From NCBI RefSeq assembly GCF_011075055.1, contig NC_058147.1:4774001-4838000 (forward strand): DNA of 64,000 nt. The letters run 5' to 3'. The notes below the pieces were generated by a model. It saw nothing but the letters and a program-made list of their open reading frames with translations, was not told where the DNA came from and made no database searches. Each line of letters starts with the position of its first letter. Within the stretch, counting starts at the first letter, position 1. The DNA is from Mangifera indica. Its lineage: Eukaryota; Streptophyta; Magnoliopsida; Sapindales; Anacardiaceae. Position numbers and translations under genes: made by a program. This document shows, one piece after another, positions 24,417-36,115 of this stretch.

Positions 24417-25864
24417 TAGGACTAGATTCGAGGCGAGCTTTTTCGGACTTGAACAAGCCCGAAACGAGCTTGTTATAAACGAGCACGAACACGAACACAA
24501 ACACGAGCTTAAGCAAAAATCAGAAAACGAATACGAGCCCGAACCTGAACAGGGTAGTACTCGGCTCGGTCGACTCGGCGAGCTGAGTTGGGCTCGCTAT
24601 TAAGCTGGCCTTCATTATGTTGAGTTGGGCTTCTATTATCCACAGTGATTGTTGTTGAAAAGTTAGCTTTTGATGGCCTTATATTGCATTAAAAAATGCC
24701 ACCGTTTGAGACTAATTAAACTACACTAAACCCCAAAAGAACCTAACATTTTCTTCTCTTCTTCTTCCCATTTCTCTAGAACTGTTGCTGCCGTTCAGAC
24801 TCTTACATTCGCTGACAGTTTAAACCGTTCAGCCACCACGATTGCAACACCGTTTAGCCGCCGACAGCTAAGGAAACTTCCTGATAGTTTTCTTCTCTTC
24901 TTCTAATTAAACCCCAAAAAAACCTAACATTTTCTTCTCTTCTTCTTCCCATTTCTCCAGAACTGTTGTCGTCGTTCAGACTCCTACATTCGCTGATAGT
25001 TTAAACCGTTCAACCACCACGATTGCAACACCGTTCAGCCGCCAACAGCTACGGAAACTTCCTGATAGTTTTTGTTTTCGGTTAATTTCTTAGCTGAATA
25101 TTCTTTCATCTTTCTATTATTGAGTTGGTTTCTTCTTTGTTTCATTTTGAACTTTTTTTTAAAAGGTTAATAGTTGGTTGTGAAGTTGTTAAAACACTTA
25201 GAAATTGAGTAATATATGATCAATTCTGATTATAAAGTCTTCTGTTAATCTCCAGAGAAGGGGGTTTCAGTAAGGATTTAGCAAAATTTTTCTGGATCTT
25301 ATGAAGTTCGTAATTCTCAATTTCTTTTTTATTTTCAATTTCTTTGTTGTTGCTGGTGTTTAATCTTTTTGTTGCGAGTTTGGTATTGGTTTTGATGTTT
25401 TTGCGGTTTTGATTTGATTTGCTAGTGGTAGAGAAGAGAAATAAAAGTTGCTACTGACTCGTTTGTCGTTCGTTGTGGTGTTTTAGTCTTTTTGTTTCCA
25501 TGAGATTTAAGTTAAAGATGGAGTGTTGAAAAGTTCAAATCCTAACTAGAGAAACATTTTGCAAATCTCCTCTCCTCTGTTTTTCAAAGGTACTAGAATT
25601 TCCCATTCTATTTTGTATATTAACTGTTGACCAGCCTAGAACCCGAGCCTAAAAGCCGAGCCAAGTGAACCCGAGCTAGTAGATACGAATCCGAGTTAGG
25701 TGCGAGCCGAGCACGAACATTTAAATTATAAAGCGAGCCGAACACGAACATATATTTTGATGAGCTTGGCGAGCCCGAAAAGAGCCCGAGCTGAGCTTAA
25801 TTGAAAACGAGCCGAAAATGAGCTCAACCATGTTCGGGCTCGGCTCGGCTCGTATCCACCCCTA
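24417..25864. mobile_element. Non-autonomous hAT transposon (1,448 bp)
   Basis: The ends are TAGGACTAGATTCGAG on the left and, in reverse complement, TAGGGGTGGATACGAG on the right. They form an imperfect terminal inverted repeat that continues into GCGAGC/GCCGAGC-rich subterminal sequence full of CGAGC and GAACACGA motifs. The element is flanked by a perfect 8-bp direct repeat, GTTGTATA, at 24409-24416 and 25865-25872, the target-site length typical of hAT elements. No transposase frame exists, so it must rely on a partner element. The centre carries a 181-bp tandem duplication. Confidence 0.88.
24728..25089. repeat. 181-bp tandem duplication inside the hAT element
   Basis: The stretch from AAACCCCAAAAGAACC at 24728 recurs at 24909 with few changes. 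Shared landmarks are CATTTTCTTCTCTTCTTC, CATTCGCTGA and ACCACGATTGCAACACCG. Confidence 0.88.
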
Positions 25865-25872
25865 GTTGTATA

Positions 25873-26894
25873 TGACTAAAGAGAAACAAGAAATTGACAT
25901 ACTTTAATAGTGGAACTAAAATGCAATTTGATTCCCCATTGCAGCTTAAATGACATGTTACATTTTAATCATCCTAATTTTTATGATTGCGTCTGAATTA
26001 GCATTCTCAATTAGTGATCATGTCATAATAGATAGGAGATACTATTTGATCAATAAGTTGAGTGAAGTGATTACGTGTTTATGCAATTAAATTTATGACT
26101 ACAATATCAATTTATATATTTGGAACTACTCAATTTATTTAATGACAATTTTGAAAGACAATGTCATGCTGATCAATGATAATACAACTTAGTTTATAAT
26201 AAATTTAATTATTGTTTTTATTTTTTACTTGTAAATTAAAATTTGTAATTTGCATGAATTGTATTTCCTTATTATGAATAAAAAATAAACATAAATTATT
26301 TAGTTACATTATAACTTATATTAAATTTTTAATAATACTTATTAAATACATACATATAAATATAATTAATTTTACATTTTTGCAAATTACAATTAAATTT
26401 TTTAAAATTAAATAATAAACATAATATAATTATAAGTATCTTAATTTTAGTTTTCAATAGATAAATAATATTAAGATCTATAGGCCCAAAGGCTCGATCT
26501 TCGGATTGACTTGTCAAGACCCAAACCAAGGACAGGTCAAAGCCCTCCACATGGAGACAGGGTCCCAACCGGTCTTTGCCCCCAAGAACCCAAACGCTCC
26601 CCAGTGACTCGGATGGAGCCCTATTTGCCCACCTCTTATTTGCAATCGCAATCTCAAGTCTTTAATGTTCCTAACAAAGGGGCCTTTGGAGGGCATTTCT
26701 AGTGCTATTTGTGATTTCAAAATTCAGTGGTTTTTTTTTTTTTTTGGGGGGCCGGGGGGGGGGGGGGGGGGGGGGGGGTGTGGTAAATTTAACTTCTAAA
26801 AAGACCAAATAGTTTGCATAACAATTTATGTAGATTAAAATTCAATTGCATGAAAGCATACACATATTTATTTTAAATTACACAAAAATCGAAC
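25873..26894. other. AT-rich spacer with a GC-richer patch and a T/G homopolymer junction
   Basis: Mostly AT-rich. At 26480-26700 there is a GC-richer, gene-like patch (CCCCAGTGACTCGGATGGAG) that I do not recognise and that has overlapping frames on both strands, probably TE-derived. It is followed by the poly-T/poly-G tract. No gene called. Confidence 0.45.
26731..26778. repeat. T15 followed by a long, nearly pure G tract
   Basis: Fifteen T residues at 26731-26745 are followed by a G run interrupted only by CC at 26752-26753, then uninterrupted G to 26778. This is very unusual in otherwise AT-rich DNA. Confidence 0.9.
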
Positions 26895-26978
26895 GGGGTG
26901 GTGGCGCAGTTGGCTAGCGCGTAGGTCTCATAGCTTAGAGTGATCCTGAGGTCGAGAGTTCGAGCCTCTCTCACCCCA
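26895..26978 (+). tRNA. Elongator tRNA-Met (CAU) with intron
   Basis: The acceptor stem GGGGTGG pairs with TCACCCC, with discriminator A at 26978. The D arm reads GCGC AGTTGGCTA GCGC. The anticodon CAT is at 26929-26931. A 10-base intron (GCTTAGAGTG, 26933-26942) follows position 37. The T arm is GAGAG TTCGAGC CTCTC. Plant elongator tRNA-Met genes carry a short intron at exactly this point, which separates this gene from intronless initiator tRNA-Met. An internal box B (GGTTCGAATC-like, here AGTTCGAGCC) is present. CCA is not encoded. Confidence 0.95.
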
Positions 26979-27677
26979 ACAACAACACCCTTTTTGAATC
27001 TCTTTCAGGTTAGTGATTTGCACTTTCTTTGTCAGATCATATTGATTGAGTTTGGCTTTCATTTCTTATTTTTATTAGTTTATGCAAATTTAGGCATTAT
27101 TTTTATACTTTGTTCCTCAAGCATGTTTCACTGTTTCTTCTGTTTATGTGGAAAGTCTCTTTTTTTCATGTTTGTTAAATAATACATGTGGATTGTGTGC
27201 ATATGTGTATCTTAATATACATATTTTTTCTATGGTTATTGTTGCTTTTCTTATATTGCTGTTGCCTTGGTTTATCTCATGCAATATTGTTCTTTTGTTG
27301 CCGAGCTGTATCCCTTGTAGAATTTACAGCTACAGAAAACAAAGCTTGAACATGAAGCCCCGTTGGTTATGAGGAATACAGCTTCAAAGATGAAATTGTC
27401 GGGGTGATATTAGCTGTGGTCTGTCCAAAGTTGCATCATAAAGTTAACTTGGAAGTACGATTGAGGGTGGCACTGAAAGCCACAGCTCTCTAAATGAATC
27501 GCATTGAAAATATATTGTACTTTGTAGTCATCTTGTGCCCATAGAATGGGTAACTCTGCATTCAGTGACAATCACATATTCATTTCTGAGATTTTGGCTT
27601 GTGGTTATCCACAACTGCAAGTCCCACCATTCCACATGGTGCCAAAAGGTTTAAATTATGCTTAAGTTCTTGGCCAA
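26979..27677. other. Spacer downstream of the tRNA gene
   Basis: T-rich DNA with no recognised gene. The open frames at 26940-27372 have hydrophobic, low-information translations. Confidence 0.5.
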
Positions 27678-28292
27678 ACGGCTTGTTCCCACCCAAAGAT
27701 TAATGTTTGTTCAATTGTCATCCATTAATTTTGAAAAACTCAAACATCGACTCATTTGTTAATTTTTAGGGTTAGTGTTATGGGTAAAATTGTTATTAAA
27801 TAAAAATCTTTAAAAAAACTAAATATTTAATCACATTTTCTCTCTATGTTTAAAAACTAATAATTTTCCCTTACCCTCACCTACGGTTTGAAAAATAATT
27901 ATTTTCTCTTTAGGGTTTCGATGACAACTTTTCAATGATGATTTTTTTTCGACTATCAACATTTTCTCTCCTTCCTAGCTTCTCTCTCTTGATTGTCTCC
28001 CTATCGTCTTTGTCTTCATTATCAGAGAGTTGCCATCAAAACCTTAAAGAAAAAAAATAATGATTTTTTAAATCTTAGGTGGGAGAGGGGGAGGGGAGAG
28101 GGGAGAGGGGAGAGGGGGGAGGGGGAAGGGAATGTGATTAAATTTTTAGTTTTTTAAAATATTTTGTTAAATAATAATTTTGTCTCTGACACTAACTTTA
28201 ACAATTAACAAGTAAATAGGTGTTTGAATTTTTCAAAATTAATGAATAAGAACATAAAAAAAACAGTAATCTTGAAATAAGAATAAGTCCTT
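27678..28292. mobile_element. MITE-like element with long terminal inverted repeats
   Basis: The left arm (GGCTTGTTCCCACCCAAAGA ... ATTAATTTTGAAAAACTCAA ... TTTAATCACATTTTC) matches the reverse complement of the right arm (GACTTATTC ... ATTAATTTTGAAAAATTCAA ... TTTAATCACATTCC). The match spans about 150-180 bases with gaps. The centre has CT-rich and GA-rich blocks facing each other (28070-28130 is almost pure GGGGAGA). There is no coding frame. The long arms and the lack of a transposase suggest a Mutator-type MITE. No clear target-site duplication was found. Confidence 0.7.
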
Positions 28293-29899
28293 TGATCTAA
28301 ATTCTTATAAACTTGTGAACAAATACACTTTAAATGAAAATTGCTATGCTTTGTAATGTCTTAATAAGAAACAAGGCGATGTGGATAGGTCACATGCAAG
28401 TTAGTAATTGAAAATGAAGAGACATGGAGCCTCTGGCTTAGTCACCAAAGATAGAATGAATGAACCACCCACATTTAAACACATCACATGCAATATGGAA
28501 AGTGGAGGGGCCTTAGCTTGCCTTTGTTGACATCTTATTTCATCATTATTTTTGTATTGAATCGGAATCCTTTCATGCTTTGCCTTGATGGCGGTGGGGT
28601 GGGCACCCTTTCTGTCCAATCTCTCCTAACGTTAGTAGATTGAATGTTGCATCAGTCAGTATTGGTATAAAATTATGGGTAAACCCTAGTTAGTAAATAT
28701 GAGAATAGAAAAAAAAAAGTATACAAATTATATAGGTATGAGACGGTGAATAGTTAAAAAATATGTTTATTAAAAAAAAATGATAAAATTTGGATACGAA
28801 CAAAATATAAAACGTATATATATGAGTTACATATAATATCTTATGAATAATACATTGATAAAAATATGACAATATCAATAATAATTTTAGTATTTTTTAC
28901 AGATCTCTCGATTAAAAACAATATTGAATGAACTATTAAAACCAATATAACATAATATATTATATTCAGCCGCTACACCACCATGTGAATATATAACAAC
29001 ATTAATAAAAAATTGGTGTCTCCAATTAGTCTAGATATCAAATATTAAAAGAATTACAAACATGATGAAGTTACAAATAAGTAAAAAAAATAATAATAAC
29101 AAAAGTGAGTTTACGTTTTCGGAGAATAACAAAGACGAAGAGTTGACCCCAATAAAATGAAAATCACCAATCTAATGTAAAAATATTATGTGAAAAAATT
29201 TTGTTGTTGTAATGAATATAAACCTGATGTAATGAATCGAGAGGTTAGGGATTTGAAAAAAAAACTCTTTTTTGGTATTATGGTAATTAACTAAAAATTA
29301 AAAAGACACTTTTATACTTTAGATATGATTATTGAAACGATATCATTTTAGATTTATTTAAAAATTAAAAAACAAATAAAATAATCCTATAATACACATT
29401 TAACATGTTTTAGATTCAAAAATTTAAAATTTTGTATTTAATACATAAATTAAACAAAAACATAAATTAAATGTAAATTATTCACGTTTTTACCATTTAC
29501 GATGCGGGCATATACAAAATAGGTGGCACGAAATGAAGTGGCGGAGGTTTGCCTGATCATCTGTCCATTCAGCAATGAGTTTCATGCCATGCTTTTCCCT
29601 CCAAGTTCTGCTAAGATCTTAATTAGTAATGTTTTTTCCATTGTAAAAGAATTGAACATGTTGGTAAACTGGTAGAGTAAGCAGGACTCGGTGGTAGACA
29701 CATAGTGGGACATCTCTTTGAAATTAATCAGACATGCCAGTGGGAATATTATCCCAATTCGGTTAGAAGCAACAACTGGCCTTTCTTCTATTATTGTCTT
29801 GTTATACAGCCTAGGAACTTGTTAGGGAACCCATAAATGATTTTATCCGTATCTCAGTATATAGAGGTATTAATTAAAATAGATAAAACCGCATTCTTC
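28293..29899. other. AT-rich intergenic DNA
   Basis: No gene or clear repeat. Frames at 28401 and 28690 are AT-driven noise. Confidence 0.5.
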
Positions 29900-30655
29900 C
29901 AAACTTTTTTGAATAAATTTCGAATAATTTTATTTTTTTAGGTAAATTTTATTTTATTAATTATATTAGATTTAATATTTTTTTCATAACTTTTCTTTTC
30001 AATGTATACTCTATGTTTAGTAAGTTATGATTCAAAAATTAAAAAATTTATTCAAAAAGTATCAACTTTTAGTATAATATAAATCGAAACAACAAAATAA
30101 ATATAAATACAAAAAATGGATGCGAGTGTGAACAAGTAGGTATAAGTATGTGTGAGTGTGTAAAGATACGTACGATACACATAGATGCATACAAGTGTAT
30201 ACATCTGCAAGTGCGTGAAGTACCATATATATATGCTTGCGAGAAAGTGAGGGGCGCGCACTTTCTTATAATCCTATATTTATACTGCACATGTATTACT
30301 TTTCACGTACTCACACGCATATGTAACGTACGCATTTACACATATTCGCATATATCGTACACACCTGCACCCATCTGTTCGTATTCGAATCCATTTTTTG
30401 CACTTATATTTATTTTTTCATTCGGATTTATATTATATTAAAAATTGATCTATTTTCAAATAAATTTTTAAATCTTTGGATTATAACTTATCAAATATTG
30501 AGCATACTTTAGAAAGAAAAATTGTTGAAAAAAAATTATACTGAATATGATGTAATTAATAGAAAGGGGTATTATTGAAAACTATATAAAATTTGTTTAA
30601 AAAAATAAAATTACCCAAAATTTATCTAAAAAGATTTAGACGAAAACTTTTGTGC
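29900..30655. mobile_element. Foldback element: about 755-bp imperfect palindrome
   Basis: The two halves are reverse complements over almost their full length, meeting near 30245-30258 around GGGGCGCGCACTTTC. Paired landmarks include AGTATAATATAAATCGAA on the left (30072) against, in reverse complement, AATATAATATAAATCCGAA on the right. AAAAAATGGATGCGAGTGTG pairs with AAAAAATGGATTCGAATACG, and TTATTTTTTTAGGTAAATTTT with TTATTTTTTTAAACAAATTTT. No transposase frame exists. The overlapping open frames here are products of the palindrome, not genes. Confidence 0.8.
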
Positions 30656-31084
30656 GTATTTTAATTAATACCCTTGGTATATATGGACCATTTTCAATAA
30701 TGAAATTTTGAAGCTTTTGTTGGTTCATTAACTTTTTGTTTTTATCACACCAATCTTTACCAATTTCATCTGATTGATTTAGTCAGTGATGTTTGTTTCC
30801 GGGAAAATCCTTAAGAGGAAGTCCACGCCTTAGGCCAGTGGGCACGAAATGCCCTCCCTCTTACGGAACCCTGGGCCAGTCCATTTGCCTCTTTCTTCTC
30901 TTGGACACTAACTGCAAGTTGCATTTTCTGACTGTTTGTAACTTATATGAACAGAAGCAGAAAATACTTAAATAAAAATATGGGCAGACACTCACACACT
31001 CAAGTTAATTATGATTTATTAATGTTAAATTTAAAATTAAATGAAATAGTTTATAAAATGATATTAAATAATGGTTAAATTAAG
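30656..31084. other. Intergenic DNA
   Basis: No recognised gene. It separates the two foldback elements. Confidence 0.5.
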
Positions 31085-32045
31085 CTGCATTTGGTTACAA
31101 GGAATAAAAAATTATTTGTTAATCTATTATTTGTTTGATTTGTTAAATAATAAAACGAAAAAGATAATCTAATTATTATTTTCTTCTTAAGTATTAAAAT
31201 ATTTTAAAAGTAATTTTGATTTTATTATAATTTTATATCTATTAATTAATTTTTTAAGAAAAAATAAAATATATTGATTTTCAATTAATATAATGAGTAA
31301 TATAAAAATTTTAGAATAATTATATAAAAAAACATTTAAGTAAAATAAATATTTAATATTCTTTTATTATATTTAATCAAAAATATAATAATTATTTGCA
31401 CATATCAATTTTTTACAACAATTATTACGCAATAATTTAAAAAGTATTCAATGTTTATAATAATTTTTTTGTGTTAATAAAAGGTTATTTAAACCACACA
31501 TACTTAAAAGCTTTTAAATGAATAATTCCCAACCAATTAACAACAAATTATCTTTTTCTTTTTCAATATCAACTAATTGGTTACATTAGTTCGATTAAGG
31601 CTGTTGTCGCGATGAATCTTTGGATGCATTTTATTTGAATAATATTTTATTATCAAAATTGAAAAATTATCTTGAAAATAAGTTATTTAGAAAATTATTA
31701 AAATTTGATAAATATAAATAATTATTGTGTTTCGTTAAAAATAATAAAAAATACTAATATATTATTTTACTTAAATATTATTGAATATAATTATTCTAAA
31801 ATATTTTTTATATTATTATATTAATTAAAAATAAAATTATTTTTACACTAAAAAATTAATAAACAAAAATATATTTATAATAAAATTAAGATTATTTAAA
31901 TAATATTATAATACCTAAAATAGATATGATAATTAAATTATCATTATTAGTGATATAAAATTATTAAAATATTTTATTATTTTATAACTAAATAAAAATA
32001 ATATTAATAATAAAAAATAAATTAGTAAAGGATCTTCTTTATACA
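31085..32045. mobile_element. Second foldback or MITE-like element with long inverted arms
   Basis: About 330 bases of the left side resemble the reverse complement of the right side. One example is AGAATAATTATAT followed by ATTTAAGTAAAATAA at 31313-31346, which reappears on the minus strand near 31790. The sequence is extremely AT-rich, so part of the match could be compositional. The ordered series of shared blocks argues for a real inverted repeat. Ends and target-site duplication are not resolved. Confidence 0.55.
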
Positions 32046-33945
32046 TAAAATTATTAAGATTCTGTTTGTGTGGTTAACCACACTGTGACCACGTTGTTTG
32101 GGGATTCTACAGGATTCGAATCGGTTCACACAATGCGTATCTGTAAAGGATTTGACTTTTGTGTCGGTGGGCCTATGACGATTCTAAGTCTTTAACGAAT
32201 CATTTGAAAGAGACCAGCAACCAACATGGTCCTGCTTCTACACGATTATTTACCCCCCAAAATTATGCGCAATTTGCGTGCTTAATTATATTAACGACCG
32301 ACTTAATTGACCCGTAAGCTATCCAGCCCGGCTTCATTTGCCTCTATTAATTACACTATAGTTTTCGGTAACTACCTTATCTTGCAGAAAGATTAAGAAA
32401 TGGAGATTAACATTTAAAAAAGATTATGGCGATTATTAAATTACATTTTAAATTTGGAGATGCGCGGCATAAATGTTACTTGACAACGAATAATATTTCC
32501 AAATATATTCCATGAAAAACACGAGTAAGAAACAAATAAAAAAAGAAAATCATTAAAAAAAAACAAGCAGCAGCCGCTGCATTACACAAGCCGTGCAAAG
32601 ACAAAGTTGGCAATGCAAATTGTCGGGTAGAAATTTGGGTGCGTCATCGTGGGTCCGTTTCTCCATTCAAATACAAATACGGGCTATTCTTATTATGTAT
32701 TCCATCTCTGACATCACAAATACGTGTTGATGATTTCTTATGTTCGATTTTATTGCTTTAAAATGGGGAAATGATTTTAAAAGATTAATTTAATTTATAA
32801 TTATCAACGAATAAGAGAGACTCGCATAACTAAAAAAAGAAATAAATTTTCGTAAGTTTGACTTGGAACCTTTTTAGTTGTAAACCCCAATTTAAAAAAA
32901 TGATAATTAATTGAAAAGAAAAAGTCTATTCACAATCTTCCAGCTAAGTGTTGACCCGTCATAAAAACAATATGGTGGTGGGTCCCCAAATCATTTTCAT
33001 CAAATCCGACATTAGTTAGATGGTTAGATAAACAATAAGCATTTAATTTCAATTAAATAGAGTATAAATCCTTTAAACATCATTTATTTTTTTAAATAAT
33101 AAAATATAATAATCAGATTCACAATATAATTATCTATATTAAATACGTGAGAGTTTTGACTTGTATGATTTTACCGTTTAATCTTAATTTTCAAATTAAT
33201 TAATTTAAGATTTTTTAAAAATGTGTGAATAAATTATTTGAATCTGATTTTTTCAAAATTATTTCGTTTAATCATTCCAACGAATTTTTGGGTTGCCCGT
33301 CATTCCTTCTAATAGATCAAAATTGAGGGAAAAAAACGTGAGGAGGCTTAATAATACCTATAATTTTTTTTTTTTAAAGTAAAAGTGAAATAAAAATTCA
33401 TTTTATTGGTAAAATACAGAATGCCGAGCAAATTGTACTTGAGTGCCACGTATGCAAAGACCAGTGACTGCGTGTGAATGCTAGCGCTTCAAAGTGGTCC
33501 CGTGACAATGGACGCGGCAGGCATATCGATCCCGCGTTTGCGCCACCACCGAATGCAAACAAACAAGTCACGAGCCACCTTCAATCCAAACCTAATCTGA
33601 TCCTCTGCATGATTGTTAATCCTACACTCTACATGTCTAGCTGACACCTCAGCATCATTATAGACAGATACAGAAAACGCGGCTAGATGGGCCCCTGTTT
33701 CACGCTTAGTAATCTAGAAACGTAAGTAGACAAGATTAGCTCTTTTAGCACAGCTTATGATGAACCAAAGAAAATGTGCCACGAAATACTACTCATGAGG
33801 ATGACGAGCGCAAAGGAATCTCTCAATCAAAAGGGGTCCACTCCGCATGCAGATTAATCTTAAATAAATTGTATTCCAACCTTGGCTGGCCTAGAAATGA
33901 TTACCCTCAGTAATTAAGGGTTAGCTTAAAAACAAATGGACAATT
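32046..33945. other. Intergenic DNA without recognised genes
   Basis: Mixed-composition spacer. The somewhat GC-richer parts (32080-32380, 33420-33900) carry no convincing coding frame. Confidence 0.5.
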
Positions 33946-34704
33946 GCCGGTTTCCACCCAACTTTTACTCTTATCTCAAAATTATATCTATGACAGATAA
34001 AAAACTTAAACATCTATATATAATTTAATTATTATTCAAAATTTTAATTAAAAATAGAAGTAAAATAGTTATTTTATTTATAAATTTAAAACCTTAATAT
34101 TTATATTATTTTCCCTCATTAGTTTAAAAAACTAATATTTATCTTTATGATTAAATTTTAAAAAATTCACTTTCTCCCTTTTTTAGATTTCATCTATAGT
34201 GGCTTAGGGTCGGTTGGTGATGGGGAAGAAATGACAGTCTTCTTAGACAAAAGCCAAGCCCTCATCACCCAAATCAAAAAGAAGCAATGACCAAAGACAA
34301 CAAAACATCATTTGGGTGACATAACGAAAGAAGATGAAGAGTTGTCCTTTGTCATGTCTTCATGGGTGGTTATCCTTCTTTGTTTTTTGTGGCCGAATTT
34401 AAAAGAAAGGTGAAAAGTGTCGATCGTTGGTTGAAATATTGGTAGCCAAATAAAGAAAATAAATCCTAGAGGTGAAATCTAAATTCTTCATACTTTGAGA
34501 ATTAGGTAAAATGTTAGTTTTTAAAATCTGAGTGAAGAATGAATAAATTTTTAAATTTTTAGAGTTTATAAAAAAAGAATGATTTTACCCTTATATCTAA
34601 CTAAAAATTTGGATCATAATTAGTTGATAAATAAGTGTTTAAATTTTTTATTTATTATAAATATAATTTGGAGATTAGAGTAAAATTTGGATTAGAAATA
34701 GGCC
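33946..34704. mobile_element. MITE-like element with long terminal inverted repeats
   Basis: The left arm (CCAACTTTTACTCTTATCTC then AAAATTATATCTATGACAGA) matches the reverse complement of the right arm (CCAAATTTTACTCTAATCTC then CAAATTATATTTATAATAAA). The match continues through TAAAAAACTTAAACATCTAT against TAAAAAATTTAAACACTTAT. There is no coding capacity. The layout is the same as for the elements at 27678 and 54772. Confidence 0.7.
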
Positions 34705-36115
34705 CTTTCCCAAATCAAAATTTGGTTTAAAATATTAATGGTTGTTGAAAAGGCTGTCGTCTCTAAGATGAATAGATACGTGGGGGCATGCATTAATAAT
34801 CATAACATATGCTAGTAATTAATTAATTAATTAATTAATGCTAACATTAGGATGGATTATGCATTGTTTATGTCTCTGCCAATATCGATCTTCATTAATC
34901 AACCCCTCTCTCTCTCCTTCTCTCTCTGGGTTCATGGTGGTGCATGCCGAGTAAATTCTCATCTTTCCTTGGGAGTAATGAGACATTAAAATTTCAACCT
35001 GAATTGAATGACAAACAAGTCTTTTTATTTAAAGTTAGAGTAAAAAGCTGTTACTGGGGAAAAATTACGCTGGGTTCAAGCCCTTTTGTTAGGGAGGGTG
35101 ATATACAGCAGTAGTGGAAAGATTTATAGCGTTAATGGCTGCTTAAATTTGTGTTTGGCTTATTAATTATATTAAAATAAAATAAAAGAAAAGAAATAAA
35201 GATAATATAAAAAGGGAATTGGTATTCAGTTTTCACGAGTTCTGTCGTGATTGGATCGATACAACTTCTCAGTGCCGGAGAGGAATTGAGTTGGAGCGGA
35301 AGAGGAACAGGGAGAGTTAATCGGCGCTCAAATTTCAAGTAAAGACAACATCCACAAGCATTGTTGCGACGACAGCAACAAGGATGTTTAAGTAGCGTGA
35401 CAAAACCATTTCATGAAGTTCTGCTGATTTTCTGCGCTTTTCTCTCTCGCTGTATTTTTTATCTTCACTTGAACAATATAGGAGGTAGTGTTTTGTTCTG
35501 TATTGGCTACTTCCAGTTTTCCACTTTCGCTAGATTTGTTTTGCTTAGTCTAATCGTTTCTTTATTTTGTTTTATTTTCTCGCTTTCATTGGATTTTCAT
35601 TCTATTTTACCTACTACGGCGGTGGACTGATCTGAAATGAGCTGTTGGTTTGGATTTGGTTTATATTTTAGTTGTAAGTGCTACTTTTTATGTTAATTAC
35701 GCTTGAGATGAGCTGACAGTGATTTCGATTGTCTTTTGGTTTGTTTTCCAGTGGACTTCTGTTACTGCATCCTGTTTTCTTCAAATCTAAATCTCACCCT
35801 TCTATCTTTTTCTAGGTTAGCTCTTAAATTGTTGAAAAGTTAGTATTTAGAATTCTGTATTGATGGGCTCCACTGGTGCTCTTTAATGGATCTATTATTA
35901 TAGGACTGATCTTGTAGGACTAAAACCTTTTTGTGTGAATAACATTTCTGCGTTTAGGTTCAAGGAAAAACATTTCTGCGTTTAGCTCGTTTGCTTCAAA
36001 AAACTGTTGTGGAGATCATCGCTTCATTGGATTTTAATTTTACTTTTTATATGTATGGTTTTCTTTTGTTGTTCTAGACTTAAATTGTTATTTCTGCGAT
36101 TTTTGGTTATAGGAA
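34705..36115. other. Spacer, promoter and probable 5' leader of the QUA2-type gene
   Basis: It contains an (AATT)n run at 34816-34839. A candidate untranslated first exon lies around 35230-35337, ending CAA|GTAAAG. The following long T-rich stretch ends TTATAG at about 36112, directly before the start codon, which looks like a 5' UTR intron of roughly 770 bases. Inferred, not proven. Confidence 0.5.
34816..34839. repeat. (AATT)n microsatellite
   Basis: Five to six tandem AATT units. Confidence 0.85.

Noticed and set aside
24266..24478. 70-codon frame crossing the hAT left boundary
   Set aside because: It spans the target-site duplication into the transposon and has no conserved character.
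30052..30441. Three overlapping open frames rich in YIYT-type residues
   Set aside because: They are products of the AT-rich palindrome at 29900-30655 and mirror each other on opposite strands.
35361..35630. 89-codon plus-strand frame upstream of the QUA2-type gene
   Set aside because: It is hydrophobic, T-driven sequence within the probable 5' UTR intron, with no family resemblance.
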